Below are positions 52,827 through 62,050 of a DNA stretch of 64,000 bases, piece after piece. The DNA is from Melioribacter sp051488665 (GTDB lineage Bacteria > Bacteroidota > Ignavibacteria > Ignavibacteriales > Melioribacteraceae), in NCBI RefSeq assembly GCF_051488665.1, contig NZ_JBPSEG010000001.1, positions 186,001 through 250,000 on the forward strand, in the 5' to 3' direction. The first letter of the stretch is position 1; each line of letters starts with the position of its first letter. A model generated the notes under the pieces. That model was not told where the DNA came from, ran no database searches, and worked only from the letters and a program-made list of their open reading frames with translations. The position numbers were made by a program, and so were the translations under genes.

Positions 52827-54632
52827 TTATTTCATCAACATTAATTTTTTTGTTAAGGTAACATTATCTGTTTCCAGGCGATAAACATAAACGCCGCTAG
52901 GCAAATTCGAAGCGTCAAAAGTTACTACATAATTACCTGCATTTTGACTGCCTTCGAACAAAGTTGCCACCTGCTGACCGAGCATGTTAAATACTTTAAT
53001 AGAAACATATCCGTCTTTCGGAACAGAATATTCGATATTCGTGGTCGGGTTAAACGGATTAGGATAGTTTTGTTTAAGCGAATATTCCGTCGGAATTTTC
53101 CCTGCAATTTCGCGTACACTGACAGGATTGGGAGTACCGTAGTTTAACCAGTTATTGATAATTTCCCACTCCTGGTCGCGCTGAGCTTCCCAGGCAGGTT
53201 TAACTTCCGGGAACCAATTCAAATCGCCCAGGGGGAATCCGCCCATTGCAGCTGTTTTATATTTTTCATTAGTATAAGCGAGATTTTCAGGCAGCGGCCA
53301 TTCCTGATTAAAACCGGCATCGGGTCTGTACGACCAATCGAGATCGGCATTGTTGCTCCACTTATAATCCATAAATGTAAGTAATGCCTCCTGATTTGTA
53401 GCGGGCTCTATGAATTGTGGGTCTTCGCTATAAATAGTTTCCCAATCGACATTCATAGTTTTAAACACTTTATTGCCTTCCGCGTCCGTAGAATCGATGA
53501 AATCAATTTCATCCTGACCTAGCATGGGAGATGGATTATAGATTAAATCCGACTCTCTGTTTCGTATTCTCTCTTTTGCCGAAGGAGCTTCGGTAAACCA
53601 GTTGAGGTAAAAGTCCTGATACAGATAAGCAATATGTCCGATGTATAATTTCCTGTCGAAGTCAGTAAAATCAACTGCAAAACCGAACGAATCAACGGGC
53701 GTCAAACCGTTGATTAAACCTCCTCCGGGAGAATTACACAATCCGTTTTTAAAATCGTCGTAAGTCATTCCTTCCGGACAAACGTCGACTGCCCTGTATC
53801 CGATCATCATGGGATTTACAAACAAAGAGTTTGTAATGGCGGCATTCCTGAGCCATCCTGCGGATTGGAATACCCATTCAACGGAATTAAGAAGCGTACA
53901 GTGGTTAATATAAACATTGTCGCTGTATTCGTTTCCTTCCTGCATTATAATACGGCTAAGATTAGTAAAAGAACAATTTTCGAACATCAGCGTATCATAA
54001 TGCCAACCGGAACTCTGATATGGAAACGATATTGCGCGGCCGTAATATCTGAAGTGATTATCGGAATTATTTCTCCAGTACGAGTTATAGAATTTACCAA
54101 CGAAGTGGTCTGCTTTAACGGTAATAGCTCCGCCGGCTTCTGCGCCTATACCGGCATAATCAAAAATACATCCGTCAAATACTCCGATTTCCGGATCGTT
54201 GGCTGCGTCTTGATTTTCGAATACAATCGAACCGCTGACTTTATTACCCAAAAAGTCGGCGTATCTGACCCAGATATTCTTCATCACGATATCGCCGTAG
54301 CTTTGAATAATGTAAGCCCTGTCAATTCCTTCCTCTGTCCAAACAATCTGAGGTGGAGCGGATTCCTGTGTATCTCCGGGTTTTGGAGCTACTAACTCGA
54401 GGTTTTGTCCGTGATCCAGATAAATGCTGCGGCTAAGGACATAAACCTCGTACGGGTTTAATTTAAAAACCGTATTGTTGATTGTACCGTCGTTGATGGC
54501 TTTCTCTATAGCGTCGTTCAAAGTGCCGTACTGACCCGTTTCATAAAACCCCGGGACAACAACGGTATCTTTTTGCGCGTATAGAGTAGTTCCAAACACC
54601 AACAAAAGTGAAAGTAATATTAATTTCTTCAT
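52827..54632 (-). CDS. Secreted right-handed beta-helix protein with T9SS tail
   Basis: A 601-residue protein: signal peptide (end LYAQ), a beta-helix region (about 30-330) with recurring turns such as VFDGCIFDYAG, MFENCSFTNLS and AITNSLFVNP, a less regular region to about 520, and a T9SS domain (YPNPFNPTTN, LMLMK). It resembles the pectin-lyase-fold proteins found beside TonB receptors in sugar loci. I see no polysaccharide-lyase catalytic motif, so I do not call it a lyase; it may bind glycan. AAGGAG precedes the ATG. It is 28 bp after the TonB receptor gene, clearly in the same operon. Confidence 0.82.
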   Translation of the reverse strand: MKKLILLSLLLVFGTTLYAQKDTVVVPGFYETGQYGTLNDAIEKAINDGTINNTVFKLNPYEVYVLSRSIYLDHGQNLELVAPKPGDTQESAPPQIVWTEEGIDRAYIIQSYGDIVMKNIWVRYADFLGNKVSGSIVFENQDAANDPEIGVFDGCIFDYAGIGAEAGGAITVKADHFVGKFYNSYWRNNSDNHFRYYGRAISFPYQSSGWHYDTLMFENCSFTNLSRIIMQEGNEYSDNVYINHCTLLNSVEWVFQSAGWLRNAAITNSLFVNPMMIGYRAVDVCPEGMTYDDFKNGLCNSPGGGLINGLTPVDSFGFAVDFTDFDRKLYIGHIAYLYQDFYLNWFTEAPSAKERIRNRESDLIYNPSPMLGQDEIDFIDSTDAEGNKVFKTMNVDWETIYSEDPQFIEPATNQEALLTFMDYKWSNNADLDWSYRPDAGFNQEWPLPENLAYTNEKYKTAAMGGFPLGDLNWFPEVKPAWEAQRDQEWEIINNWLNYGTPNPVSVREIAGKIPTEYSLKQNYPNPFNPTTNIEYSVPKDGYVSIKVFNMLGQQVATLFEGSQNAGNYVVTFDASNLPSGVYVYRLETDNVTLTKKLMLMK

Positions 54633-54660
54633 AGCTACTCCTTTTTTATGAATTAGTTGG

Positions 54661-57600
54661 TTAATATCTTAATCTTATACCGACGTTTGCGGTCAAACCG
54701 TAGTTCTGAATGTTTCTGAAGCCGCCGGTCGATTTATGCAAAGACTGTGTATTGGCATTGTTCAGGTTGCTGAAATCGAGGAACAATTCCGAATTCAGGA
54801 ACGGAAGCTTTTGTCTTGCAGACAAATCGACTCTGAAATAGTCGTCCGAGTAAGAATCGTTTTCCGGGTACCTGCCTCCGTTTCCGGTTGCAATTTGATC
54901 CTGGTAAACAAATGAAAGCCTGATCGAGAAGTCTTTGTAGTCATATCCAACATAAGCGTTCAACACATGATTGGGCTGATCCAATAATCTTCCAGCAGAA
55001 GAACTGTCAACAAGCACAGGTATTCTTTGTCTTCCTTCTACTTTTACTTTTACATCGTAAAACGGATATCTGGTTTCGGAAGAAATACGCGCATAGTTAA
55101 TTCCGAATACAATGTTGTTAAAGGGCGACGGCAAATACCAGAAATTATGCTGGAAATCAAATTCGAGACCTTTGACCGTCGCGTCGTACGGATTATTCAG
55201 AGGTCTGTAGACCATGGCATTGGATTTTCCCGTAGTGGGATTAACAACAGGCGTTACAACGAGTGCGCCGTCCCGTACGATTTGATAACGCGGCAAAGAG
55301 TCGATGCCAGCGCCTTCGGCTGCGTCCAGCTGGTAACTTGCATTGTAAACAAAGTTTTCGATCGTTTTATAAAAAGCTCCGATAGAAAGCAAACCGATTT
55401 CATTTGTATGGAATGTGAAACTTAAGTCGTGATTAAAAGCTTGAGCAGGCTTTAATTCGGGATTTCCGGTATAGATGGAATTATTCTGAGTAATTGTAAA
55501 CTTGGGACTTATCAAATGATAATCCGGTCTCGATAAAGTTTGAGTATAAGCATAACGGATATCGAGCCATTTTGTAGGCGAAAATTTCACCTGTCCCATT
55601 GGGAGCACGAATTCATTAGACTTGTAATCTGTAGTATCATACATTATCTGAGCCTGAGCATTGCGCATATCCCTTGCATTATAAGCAAAGTATTTGGTTT
55701 TAACTTTTTCGTAACGCGCGCCGGCAATGACCATAAACTTCCAGAAATTAACTTTGAACATACCGTAGGAAGCATAATAATCTTCGTTGTATCTGTAGTC
55801 GTTTGTTAGCTGCTGGAAAGGACCGTCGTACCAACCGCCTTGAGCGCCTGTGCTGTATTGTTTATTGGAAGCGTCGAACTGAGGATTGCCTATAATATAA
55901 TTCAATATATCGGTTAATACGCCAGGATTAGCCACATAGTAAATCGACCCGTATTTATTGTCGAGGAATGGATCGTAAAGTTTGCTGTCGTTATTAATAA
56001 ACGACGTACCGACCAATTCTCCTCTGTCATTGGTAGAGATGCCGAACTGCTCTCTGATAGTTCTCATTAAATTGGATTGAATATCATTATCCGTAGAATT
56101 TGCATTACCGTTAAATCCGAGGTAAGGAGCTTCCTGGTCGGTTCTGTTATACTGATTGTAAATCTGTCCGCCGAATTTGAAAAAGCCGCTCAAAGAATTC
56201 CCCACGCTGAAAGGTATTTCAAAATCTGCTTTATACGAGAATTTTTCTTCCAGATAATTATTGCTGAATAAATTGGCGCTCCTTAAAATAACTTCGTCGG
56301 ACCCTTTGAATTTGGTTAACAAATAGGTGAGGTCTTCGGGTTTAACGTTATCTCTTTGAACGCCGCTCTGCAAAGCGTCTGTCTGATTAAAATTGATAAC
56401 GGGGGATTTATCGAGTACGTTGTTTGCGGATGTATAGCTTGCAGATAAATCGGCGGTCATAAATCCTAAATCGTAATCGAGTTTGATTGAATGCAGACGC
56501 TGGTCTACGGTATTATCGCCCAATCTCAATTGCCATTCCATTCGACCGTTGTCGTAATTGATTGTCTGTCTGTTATCTGTGTAGTCGGAATTCAAACGCG
56601 CTATCATATTTACAAATTTTATCGAACCACCGGGAAGGTTATAATCCATTATCAAATTAGCGCCGAAACGTTTTCTCGTTTCGATATGGCGATTGAAAGT
56701 AACCGAAGTAACTTTAACCGGACGATATCCTGTCGTGGGATCAATTTGCACTTCTTCTGCGGCAAGAGCATAGCCAGCATCCATATTATCGGCATTTCTG
56801 TCGTACGATTCTGCATTTACCAAAGCATAAACGCCGAGTTTATCGTTAAAGAAGCGATTGCTTGCCGAAGCAACAGCTCTGAAATTACCGATTGTATTGC
56901 TTTTTGCCGTATAGCCTTGTTGATAGAGCAGATTCCAGTGCAAACCGGCAGGAGCTTCTCTCAATTCCATATTGACCGTACCGCCGATAGAATTTGCGTT
57001 CATATCCGGCGTAAGCGATTTATAAACCGCAATCATTCTGATCATGTAAGGAGATATCATCGTCAGGTCGACGCTTCGGTCGTTATTCAAACCGCCTGTC
57101 GCAACGTACGGGTCGGATGTAATACCGATCGAAGAACTACCTGTTGCGGACAATTTAACGCCTTCAACTTCAATTGAATTGTATTTAGGCGAAAGACCGC
57201 GGATTACCACTTTGCTGTCTTCACCAGAACTTTTTTGAGTTGAAATGCCAGGCAGACGGCTCAAAGCCGCTGCGGCGTTGAAGTCCGGCAATTCCTGAAT
57301 TCTTGCTTCGGAAACGATATTGGCAATTTTATCCGAAGTTAACTGCTGGTTAATAGCTTCGAGCTGACCTTGCGCTTGAGCGGTAATAATGATATCCTGC
57401 CCTTCGATAGCGGTAATTTCCAGATAGAAATCCTGAGCAAGCGTTTTGCCCACCGGAATGTCCACTACCGCGCTGTCGGGTTCGTATCCGATGTAAGAGA
57501 CAATGATAGTATGCCGTCCTGCGGGAATATTACGAATAATATACTCGCCGTCGAGATTACAGGCGGCGCCTAATGTAGTTCCTTTAACGAGCACATTTGC

Positions 57601-57744
57601 GCCCGGCAGGGTCTCTTTTGTTTCTTTGTCGTATACCGTTCCTCTCAAACTTCCTTTTCCCTGAGCGTTGAGAGTAAGACTGATTGTAAACATCAAAAGG
57701 ACCAGAGTCATAAAAATTCTTTTTATTGGTACATCGAGGGTCAT
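54661..57744 (-). CDS. TonB-dependent outer-membrane receptor (no SusD partner)
   Basis: A 1027-residue outer-membrane barrel. After the signal peptide (end LNAQ) comes a carboxypeptidase-regulatory-like domain (about 33-115), the plug (about 130-260; LPDFNAAAALSRLPGI, IRGLSPKYNS, GGTVNMEL) and the barrel to the C-terminus (end VGIRLRY). The plug blocks resemble the TonB receptors of Caulobacter/Xanthomonas type as much as SusC. Such receptors import oligosaccharides powered by TonB. The usual SusD lipoprotein gene is missing; the next genes are two T9SS proteins that may take its role. AGGAGG precedes the ATG. The upstream GPH transporter gene ends 27 bp after it begins (on the same strand), so they share an operon. 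Confidence 0.93.
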   Translation of the reverse strand: MTLDVPIKRIFMTLVLLMFTISLTLNAQGKGSLRGTVYDKETKETLPGANVLVKGTTLGAACNLDGEYIIRNIPAGRHTIIVSYIGYEPDSAVVDIPVGKTLAQDFYLEITAIEGQDIIITAQAQGQLEAINQQLTSDKIANIVSEARIQELPDFNAAAALSRLPGISTQKSSGEDSKVVIRGLSPKYNSIEVEGVKLSATGSSSIGITSDPYVATGGLNNDRSVDLTMISPYMIRMIAVYKSLTPDMNANSIGGTVNMELREAPAGLHWNLLYQQGYTAKSNTIGNFRAVASASNRFFNDKLGVYALVNAESYDRNADNMDAGYALAAEEVQIDPTTGYRPVKVTSVTFNRHIETRKRFGANLIMDYNLPGGSIKFVNMIARLNSDYTDNRQTINYDNGRMEWQLRLGDNTVDQRLHSIKLDYDLGFMTADLSASYTSANNVLDKSPVINFNQTDALQSGVQRDNVKPEDLTYLLTKFKGSDEVILRSANLFSNNYLEEKFSYKADFEIPFSVGNSLSGFFKFGGQIYNQYNRTDQEAPYLGFNGNANSTDNDIQSNLMRTIREQFGISTNDRGELVGTSFINNDSKLYDPFLDNKYGSIYYVANPGVLTDILNYIIGNPQFDASNKQYSTGAQGGWYDGPFQQLTNDYRYNEDYYASYGMFKVNFWKFMVIAGARYEKVKTKYFAYNARDMRNAQAQIMYDTTDYKSNEFVLPMGQVKFSPTKWLDIRYAYTQTLSRPDYHLISPKFTITQNNSIYTGNPELKPAQAFNHDLSFTFHTNEIGLLSIGAFYKTIENFVYNASYQLDAAEGAGIDSLPRYQIVRDGALVVTPVVNPTTGKSNAMVYRPLNNPYDATVKGLEFDFQHNFWYLPSPFNNIVFGINYARISSETRYPFYDVKVKVEGRQRIPVLVDSSSAGRLLDQPNHVLNAYVGYDYKDFSIRLSFVYQDQIATGNGGRYPENDSYSDDYFRVDLSARQKLPFLNSELFLDFSNLNNANTQSLHKSTGGFRNIQNYGLTANVGIRLRY

Positions 57745-57771
57745 ACCCGCCTCCTGTTTATTTTTATTATT

Positions 57772-59178
57772 TCAATTAGTAGCCAATTCATTGGAACGCC
57801 TGAGCTGCAATTCTTCTTCTATTTTAGCCATCATATTATTATTCAAAGGATATTTTATCATAAGAAGCGCTCCTATAACGCCTGCAATTGCAGGATAAAT
57901 TGTCATCAATAATTTGATGCCGGTAATTGTCTCGGGGCTTTGCACTTGATTTGCCACAAAGCCGTAGTAAGCCAACAACCAACCGACAATAGCCCCGCCC
58001 AAAGTCAAACCAAGTTTAAGCGAGAAAAGCGACGCAGCCATTATCAAACCGGTGGCTCTTCTTTTATTTACCCATTCAGAGTAATCAGCCGTATCCGTAT
58101 AAAGAGCCCATTGGAGCACAGATACCGGACCGAAGAAAAATGAAGCAAAGAGATTCAAAACAAATAACGGTATTATTGCATTCGGGGGAAGAAAAAAGAT
58201 AGCGGCGCTAAAGACCGCGCTGCACAATAGGAACAGCATATAAGTATTTTTCTTGTCGAATCGTTTGGCAAACCATTTGGTTAATATTGCGCCGATAATA
58301 GTTACAGTCGTACCCGAAAGCATAAATGTAGAAGATAATACCTCATACGATAGATCATAAGTTGCTCCGAAGAGATTCAATTTTTGATCGAGAATATAAT
58401 ACTTGAAGTAGTAGATAATTGTAGAATTTCTGACTACAATAAAGATTAATTGGAAAACCGTAGCGCCGGCAATCAACACCCAGGGCTTGTTCGATATAAG
58501 GTCTTTCAAATCCTGTTTGAAATCGCTCTTTTGTTCTTTGGGAGGATAGACGCGCTCTTTTGTAGTAATGAATGTGGTAAAGAATAAAAGAATTGCCAGG
58601 ATCGAAAGGACGCCCATAGTCCATTGCCAACCCAATGCTTCGTTGTCGCCGCCGAAATATTTAACCAGCGCCAAAACAGAACCTTGAACAATAAGACCGC
58701 CTACAAAAGCAGCCACAAACCGGAATGACGAAAGTTCGGTTCTTTCCATTGAGTTTGGCGTAATCACAGCCATCAGCGCCGAATAAGGAACGTTAACGGC
58801 GGTATAAGCCATCATCAACAAATTGTAGGTAACAAAGGCGTAAATAAGTTTTCCTGTCGGATCGAAATCTGGAGTCGTAAACGTTAGAACGCCCAAAATT
58901 CCAAACGGAATCGCCGCCCAAATAAGATACGGTCTGAATTTCCCCCACTTAGTATTCGTACGATCCGCAATTGTACCCATTACCGGGTCGTTGACCGTAT
59001 CCCATATACGAGTAATCAAAAACATCGTGCCCACAGTAGCAGCAGGCAATCCGAAAACATCCGTATAGAAGTACATCAAAAAGAGCATGAAAGTCTGGAA
59101 ATAAAGGTTCGAAGCAGTATCTCCGAGACTATAACCTATTTTCTCTTTTAAAGACAAATATTTCTTATTATTCTCCAC
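57772..59178 (-). CDS. GPH-family sugar:cation symporter
   Basis: A 468-residue twelve-helix inner-membrane transporter, paralogous to the one at 10660. It starts with GTG (AGAGG 7 nt before). The signature is DRTNTKWGKFRPYLIW, with YTAVNVPYSAL and DYSEWVNKRRATG later. It opens the operon of the TonB receptor and two T9SS proteins, linking outer- and inner-membrane import. Cargo is likely xylobiose/xylose or glucuronate-type sugars given the locus; this is inferred. Confidence 0.92.
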   Translation of the reverse strand: MENNKKYLSLKEKIGYSLGDTASNLYFQTFMLFLMYFYTDVFGLPAATVGTMFLITRIWDTVNDPVMGTIADRTNTKWGKFRPYLIWAAIPFGILGVLTFTTPDFDPTGKLIYAFVTYNLLMMAYTAVNVPYSALMAVITPNSMERTELSSFRFVAAFVGGLIVQGSVLALVKYFGGDNEALGWQWTMGVLSILAILLFFTTFITTKERVYPPKEQKSDFKQDLKDLISNKPWVLIAGATVFQLIFIVVRNSTIIYYFKYYILDQKLNLFGATYDLSYEVLSSTFMLSGTTVTIIGAILTKWFAKRFDKKNTYMLFLLCSAVFSAAIFFLPPNAIIPLFVLNLFASFFFGPVSVLQWALYTDTADYSEWVNKRRATGLIMAASLFSLKLGLTLGGAIVGWLLAYYGFVANQVQSPETITGIKLLMTIYPAIAGVIGALLMIKYPLNNNMMAKIEEELQLRRSNELATN

Positions 59179-59410
59179 AAGCTACCTCTTTGAGTGATTT
59201 TATAACGGAAAGATTATTAATTCGGACCGGGTTCGGAATAAAAGCAGACATATTTATAAAATCGGGAGACATTCGACAAGTTTCCTCCCCGTTGTATGTC
59301 CCCCCACAACAGTTATATAATACGATTCGACTTTTCATAATCGAGGTCCTTTCGCTCTCCGATTCGCTACGGAAAAAGCAAAGGAAAAACTCTATTTTAT
59401 TTTTGCAATT
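59179..59410. promoter_or_regulatory. Upstream region of the GPH-TonB operon
   Basis: A 232-bp gap on the minus strand between the GH3 gene stop and the transporter start, so it probably holds the promoter of the TonB operon. A G-run (GTTGTGGGGGGACATACAAC complement near 59292-59311) can form a small stem. I see no terminator for GH3 and no clear operator. Confidence 0.4.
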
Positions 59411-61720
59411 TCATTTGACCGTTAAAATTGTTTTTATTAAATCTTCGTCGCGCGAAGAATTGCCCGCCATGATTTCGAATTCGCCCGGCTCTACAACAAA
59501 TTTCATATCTACATTTGTGAATGCGAGATGCTCGGGCAAAAGATCAAATGTAACGGTTTTGCTTTCGCCGGGCGCCAGTTTGATCTTTTTGAAACCTTTT
59601 AATTCTTTAACCGGTCTGGTCACCGAACTAACTTTATCTCTTATATATAGTTGAACGACTTCCTCGCCGTCCAAATTGCCTTCGTTTTTCACGTCAACCG
59701 ACACTACAACCTTTTCGTTCGCGGATATTACGTCTTTGCTCAATTTTAGATTATCGAAGCTAAATTTCGTGTAACTCAAGCCGTAACCGAATGCGAACAA
59801 TGGGGAAACGTCGTCGAACAGATAACCTCTTCTTGCCGAGGGTTTATGGCTGTAGTGAGAAGGAATGTGCCCTGCAGACCTTGGAATTGAAACGGGTAAT
59901 TTTCCGCTGGGATTATAATCGCCGAACAGGACATCGGCAACCGCTCTGCCTGTTTCCTGTCCTAAATACCAGCATTCCAGAATAGCGGGGACATTATCTT
60001 TAATAAAACCGATTGAATTCGGTCTGCCGTTAAAGAGCAGAACAACAACAGGTTTGCCGGTTTTCAAAATTTCTTCGACCAATTTATTTTGTCTGCCGAC
60101 AAATTCAAGAGAGGGGCGGTCGCCAAGATGATTTTTATTCCATGCTTCGCGTGATGTCTGTTCGTTTCCCCCCAGAACCAGCACAGCGACATCGGATTTT
60201 TGAGCAACGGCAACCGCCTCTTTAATTAATTTTTCGTCTTCAGCCGGATCGGGCAGAACAACTTCGTCCTCGTTCCATGAGCCGCCGACGGTTATTTTAC
60301 AACCTTCGCTGTAGAATACCTCGCCGTTACCGCCGACTTTATCCTTGATACCCTGATAAACCGAAGTATAATATTTCGGCGTTCCATGGTATCCCCCCAG
60401 AAGCATTCTGTCGGCATTGGGACCGATTACGGCTATTTTTTTGAACTCTTTTAACGGCAGTAAATTACCCTCATTTTTCAAAAGAGTGATAGTTTCTCTT
60501 GCCGCTTGAAGAGCCAATTCTCTGTCCCGTTCCAATTTCTTTTCAAACTGGCCGGGCTCAGCTTCGACATAAGGATTATCAAACAGACCGAGCTCGAATT
60601 TATATTTGAGCATCGGTAAAACCAGCTCGTCGATATCGGATTCATCCACCAAACCTTCTTTAACCATTTCAGTTAAATTTGGATAGCAATCGGGATTCGG
60701 GAATTCGATATTAACGCCGGCTTCAAGAGCTAATTTGGCGGCTTCCACTTTGTTTGCAGCTACGCCGTGACTAACTGTTTCTTCTTTGTGGAACAGCTCG
60801 GTAATCGCATAATAATCCGATACAACAAATCCTTTGAAATTCCATTCGTCGCGCAGCACTTTTCTTAACAACCATTTATTTGCATGCGACGGGATACCGT
60901 CAATTTCATTGTATGAAGCCATAACGCTGATTACGCCGGCTTTATCGATCGCTTCTTTGAAAGGCATAAGGAAGGTATCTCTGAGAAAACGTTCCGAAAA
61001 ATTTGCCGGCGCGCAGTTAGTGCCGGATTCGGGTTGGCCGTGAGCGGCAAAATGTTTCAAAGTAGCAATAACTTTATTATTGTCTTTTAACGAACTGTCG
61101 CCCTGCAAACCTTTTACGGATGCAATTCCCATTTGAGAAACCAGATAAGTATCTTCTCCGAAAGTTTCTTCAACCCTTCCCCAGCGAGGGTCTCTTACAA
61201 CGTCGACAACGGGAGTCAAAGCCTGATGAGCGCCTCTTGCGCGCGCGTCTTCAGCGATTGCAGAAAATATTTTTTCAATAAGTTCCGTATTAAATGTCGC
61301 AGCCAATCCAATCGGCACAGGATAGCTTGTAGCGTCTTTAGCCGCAAGACCGTGCAAACATTCTTCATGAAAGATTACGGGAATTCCTAATCTTGTTTCC
61401 TCAACGAAAAACTTCTGTAATTTATTCGCAAATTCGATCATCTGATAAGGGTCCAAGCCGCCATCAGTATCGCTCAACCGAGCGATCTGACCTAAACCGT
61501 TTTTAAGATGCTCTCTAATTTTATCAATACTGAAATTTCCCTCGTCGTCGAAAAAAATTGTCTTTTTATCTTCCCATATGCACAACATTTGCGCAACTTT
61601 TTCTTCGAGAGTCATTCTCTTTAATAAATCTTCGGCTCTTTCCTCGGGAGATAACTCAGGGTTTTTGTAATCGTATAAAACTTCCGTTTCAGGTTTAGCG
61701 TTGCGAACTGATTTTTCCAT
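59411..61720 (-). CDS. Cytoplasmic GH3 beta-xylosidase/beta-glucosidase
   Basis: A 769-residue GH3 enzyme with no signal peptide, the usual three-domain plan (barrel, alpha/beta sandwich, C-terminal Fn3-like) and no PA14 insert. The nucleophile is D302 in VVSDYYAI; KHFAAHGQPE and GRVEETFGED are family blocks. It would hydrolyse short xylo- or gluco-oligosaccharides after import by the GPH transporter encoded just downstream. It complements the periplasmic GH3 at 40.5-43.3 kb. A LacI-type operator-like palindrome lies about 130 bp upstream of its start. Confidence 0.92.
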   Translation of the reverse strand: MEKSVRNAKPETEVLYDYKNPELSPEERAEDLLKRMTLEEKVAQMLCIWEDKKTIFFDDEGNFSIDKIREHLKNGLGQIARLSDTDGGLDPYQMIEFANKLQKFFVEETRLGIPVIFHEECLHGLAAKDATSYPVPIGLAATFNTELIEKIFSAIAEDARARGAHQALTPVVDVVRDPRWGRVEETFGEDTYLVSQMGIASVKGLQGDSSLKDNNKVIATLKHFAAHGQPESGTNCAPANFSERFLRDTFLMPFKEAIDKAGVISVMASYNEIDGIPSHANKWLLRKVLRDEWNFKGFVVSDYYAITELFHKEETVSHGVAANKVEAAKLALEAGVNIEFPNPDCYPNLTEMVKEGLVDESDIDELVLPMLKYKFELGLFDNPYVEAEPGQFEKKLERDRELALQAARETITLLKNEGNLLPLKEFKKIAVIGPNADRMLLGGYHGTPKYYTSVYQGIKDKVGGNGEVFYSEGCKITVGGSWNEDEVVLPDPAEDEKLIKEAVAVAQKSDVAVLVLGGNEQTSREAWNKNHLGDRPSLEFVGRQNKLVEEILKTGKPVVVLLFNGRPNSIGFIKDNVPAILECWYLGQETGRAVADVLFGDYNPSGKLPVSIPRSAGHIPSHYSHKPSARRGYLFDDVSPLFAFGYGLSYTKFSFDNLKLSKDVISANEKVVVSVDVKNEGNLDGEEVVQLYIRDKVSSVTRPVKELKGFKKIKLAPGESKTVTFDLLPEHLAFTNVDMKFVVEPGEFEIMAGNSSRDEDLIKTILTVK

Positions 61721-61847
61721 TTCTTACTTCCTGTATTAGTAAAAAAGTAAAGTACTACCCGCCGTGCAAAATGAAAATAATACTAAACAAAAATAGTTCA
61801 ACAATAATCATCCCTATATGAAGGTACTCTTATCATTTCAAACATAA

Positions 61848-61861
61848 TTAAACCGTTTCAA
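61848..61861. promoter_or_regulatory. LacI-type operator-like palindrome upstream of GH3
   Basis: TTAAACCGTTTCAA follows the same TTxAAxCGxTTxAA frame as the site before GH30 at 30403-30416, with imperfect arms. It lies about 128 bp before the GH3 start. The shared pattern suggests one regulator for both, but two matches are a thin basis. Confidence 0.4.
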
Positions 61862-61932
61862 TATTACGAAGATTTATTTTAATTAGCAACAAAAAGAAAA
61901 CGAAAAAGTTCAAAAAATTTTAAAAATAAAAA

Positions 61933-62026
61933 AGCCAAGCCGCTGACCACCCAGGTTAGATACTTACCGTTGCTTCCTTCCGGACCTGGCGGGATTGGGT
62001 ATTAACCTGCCAATCAGGGCTTGGCT
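61933..62026 (-). ncRNA. ffs: Signal recognition particle RNA (bacterial 4.5S type)
   Basis: About 94 nt on the minus strand. The ends AGCCAAGCC and GGCTTGGCT pair over 9 bp, and the centre holds the universal SRP hairpin CCAGGTCCGGAAGGAAGCA with its GGAA tetraloop and the internal loop bound by Ffh. A T-rich tract follows the 3' end (complement of TAAAAATAAAAA), serving as terminator. This RNA scaffolds membrane targeting of nascent proteins. It lies 24 bp after the glycosyltransferase stop and about 210 bp before the GH3 start. Confidence 0.95.
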
Positions 62027-62050
62027 AAAATGGATTACAAATATATAAAA

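Noticed and set aside
52827..54632. Pectate lyase annotation for the beta-helix protein
   Set aside because: No lyase catalytic motif is visible; the fold alone does not prove activity.
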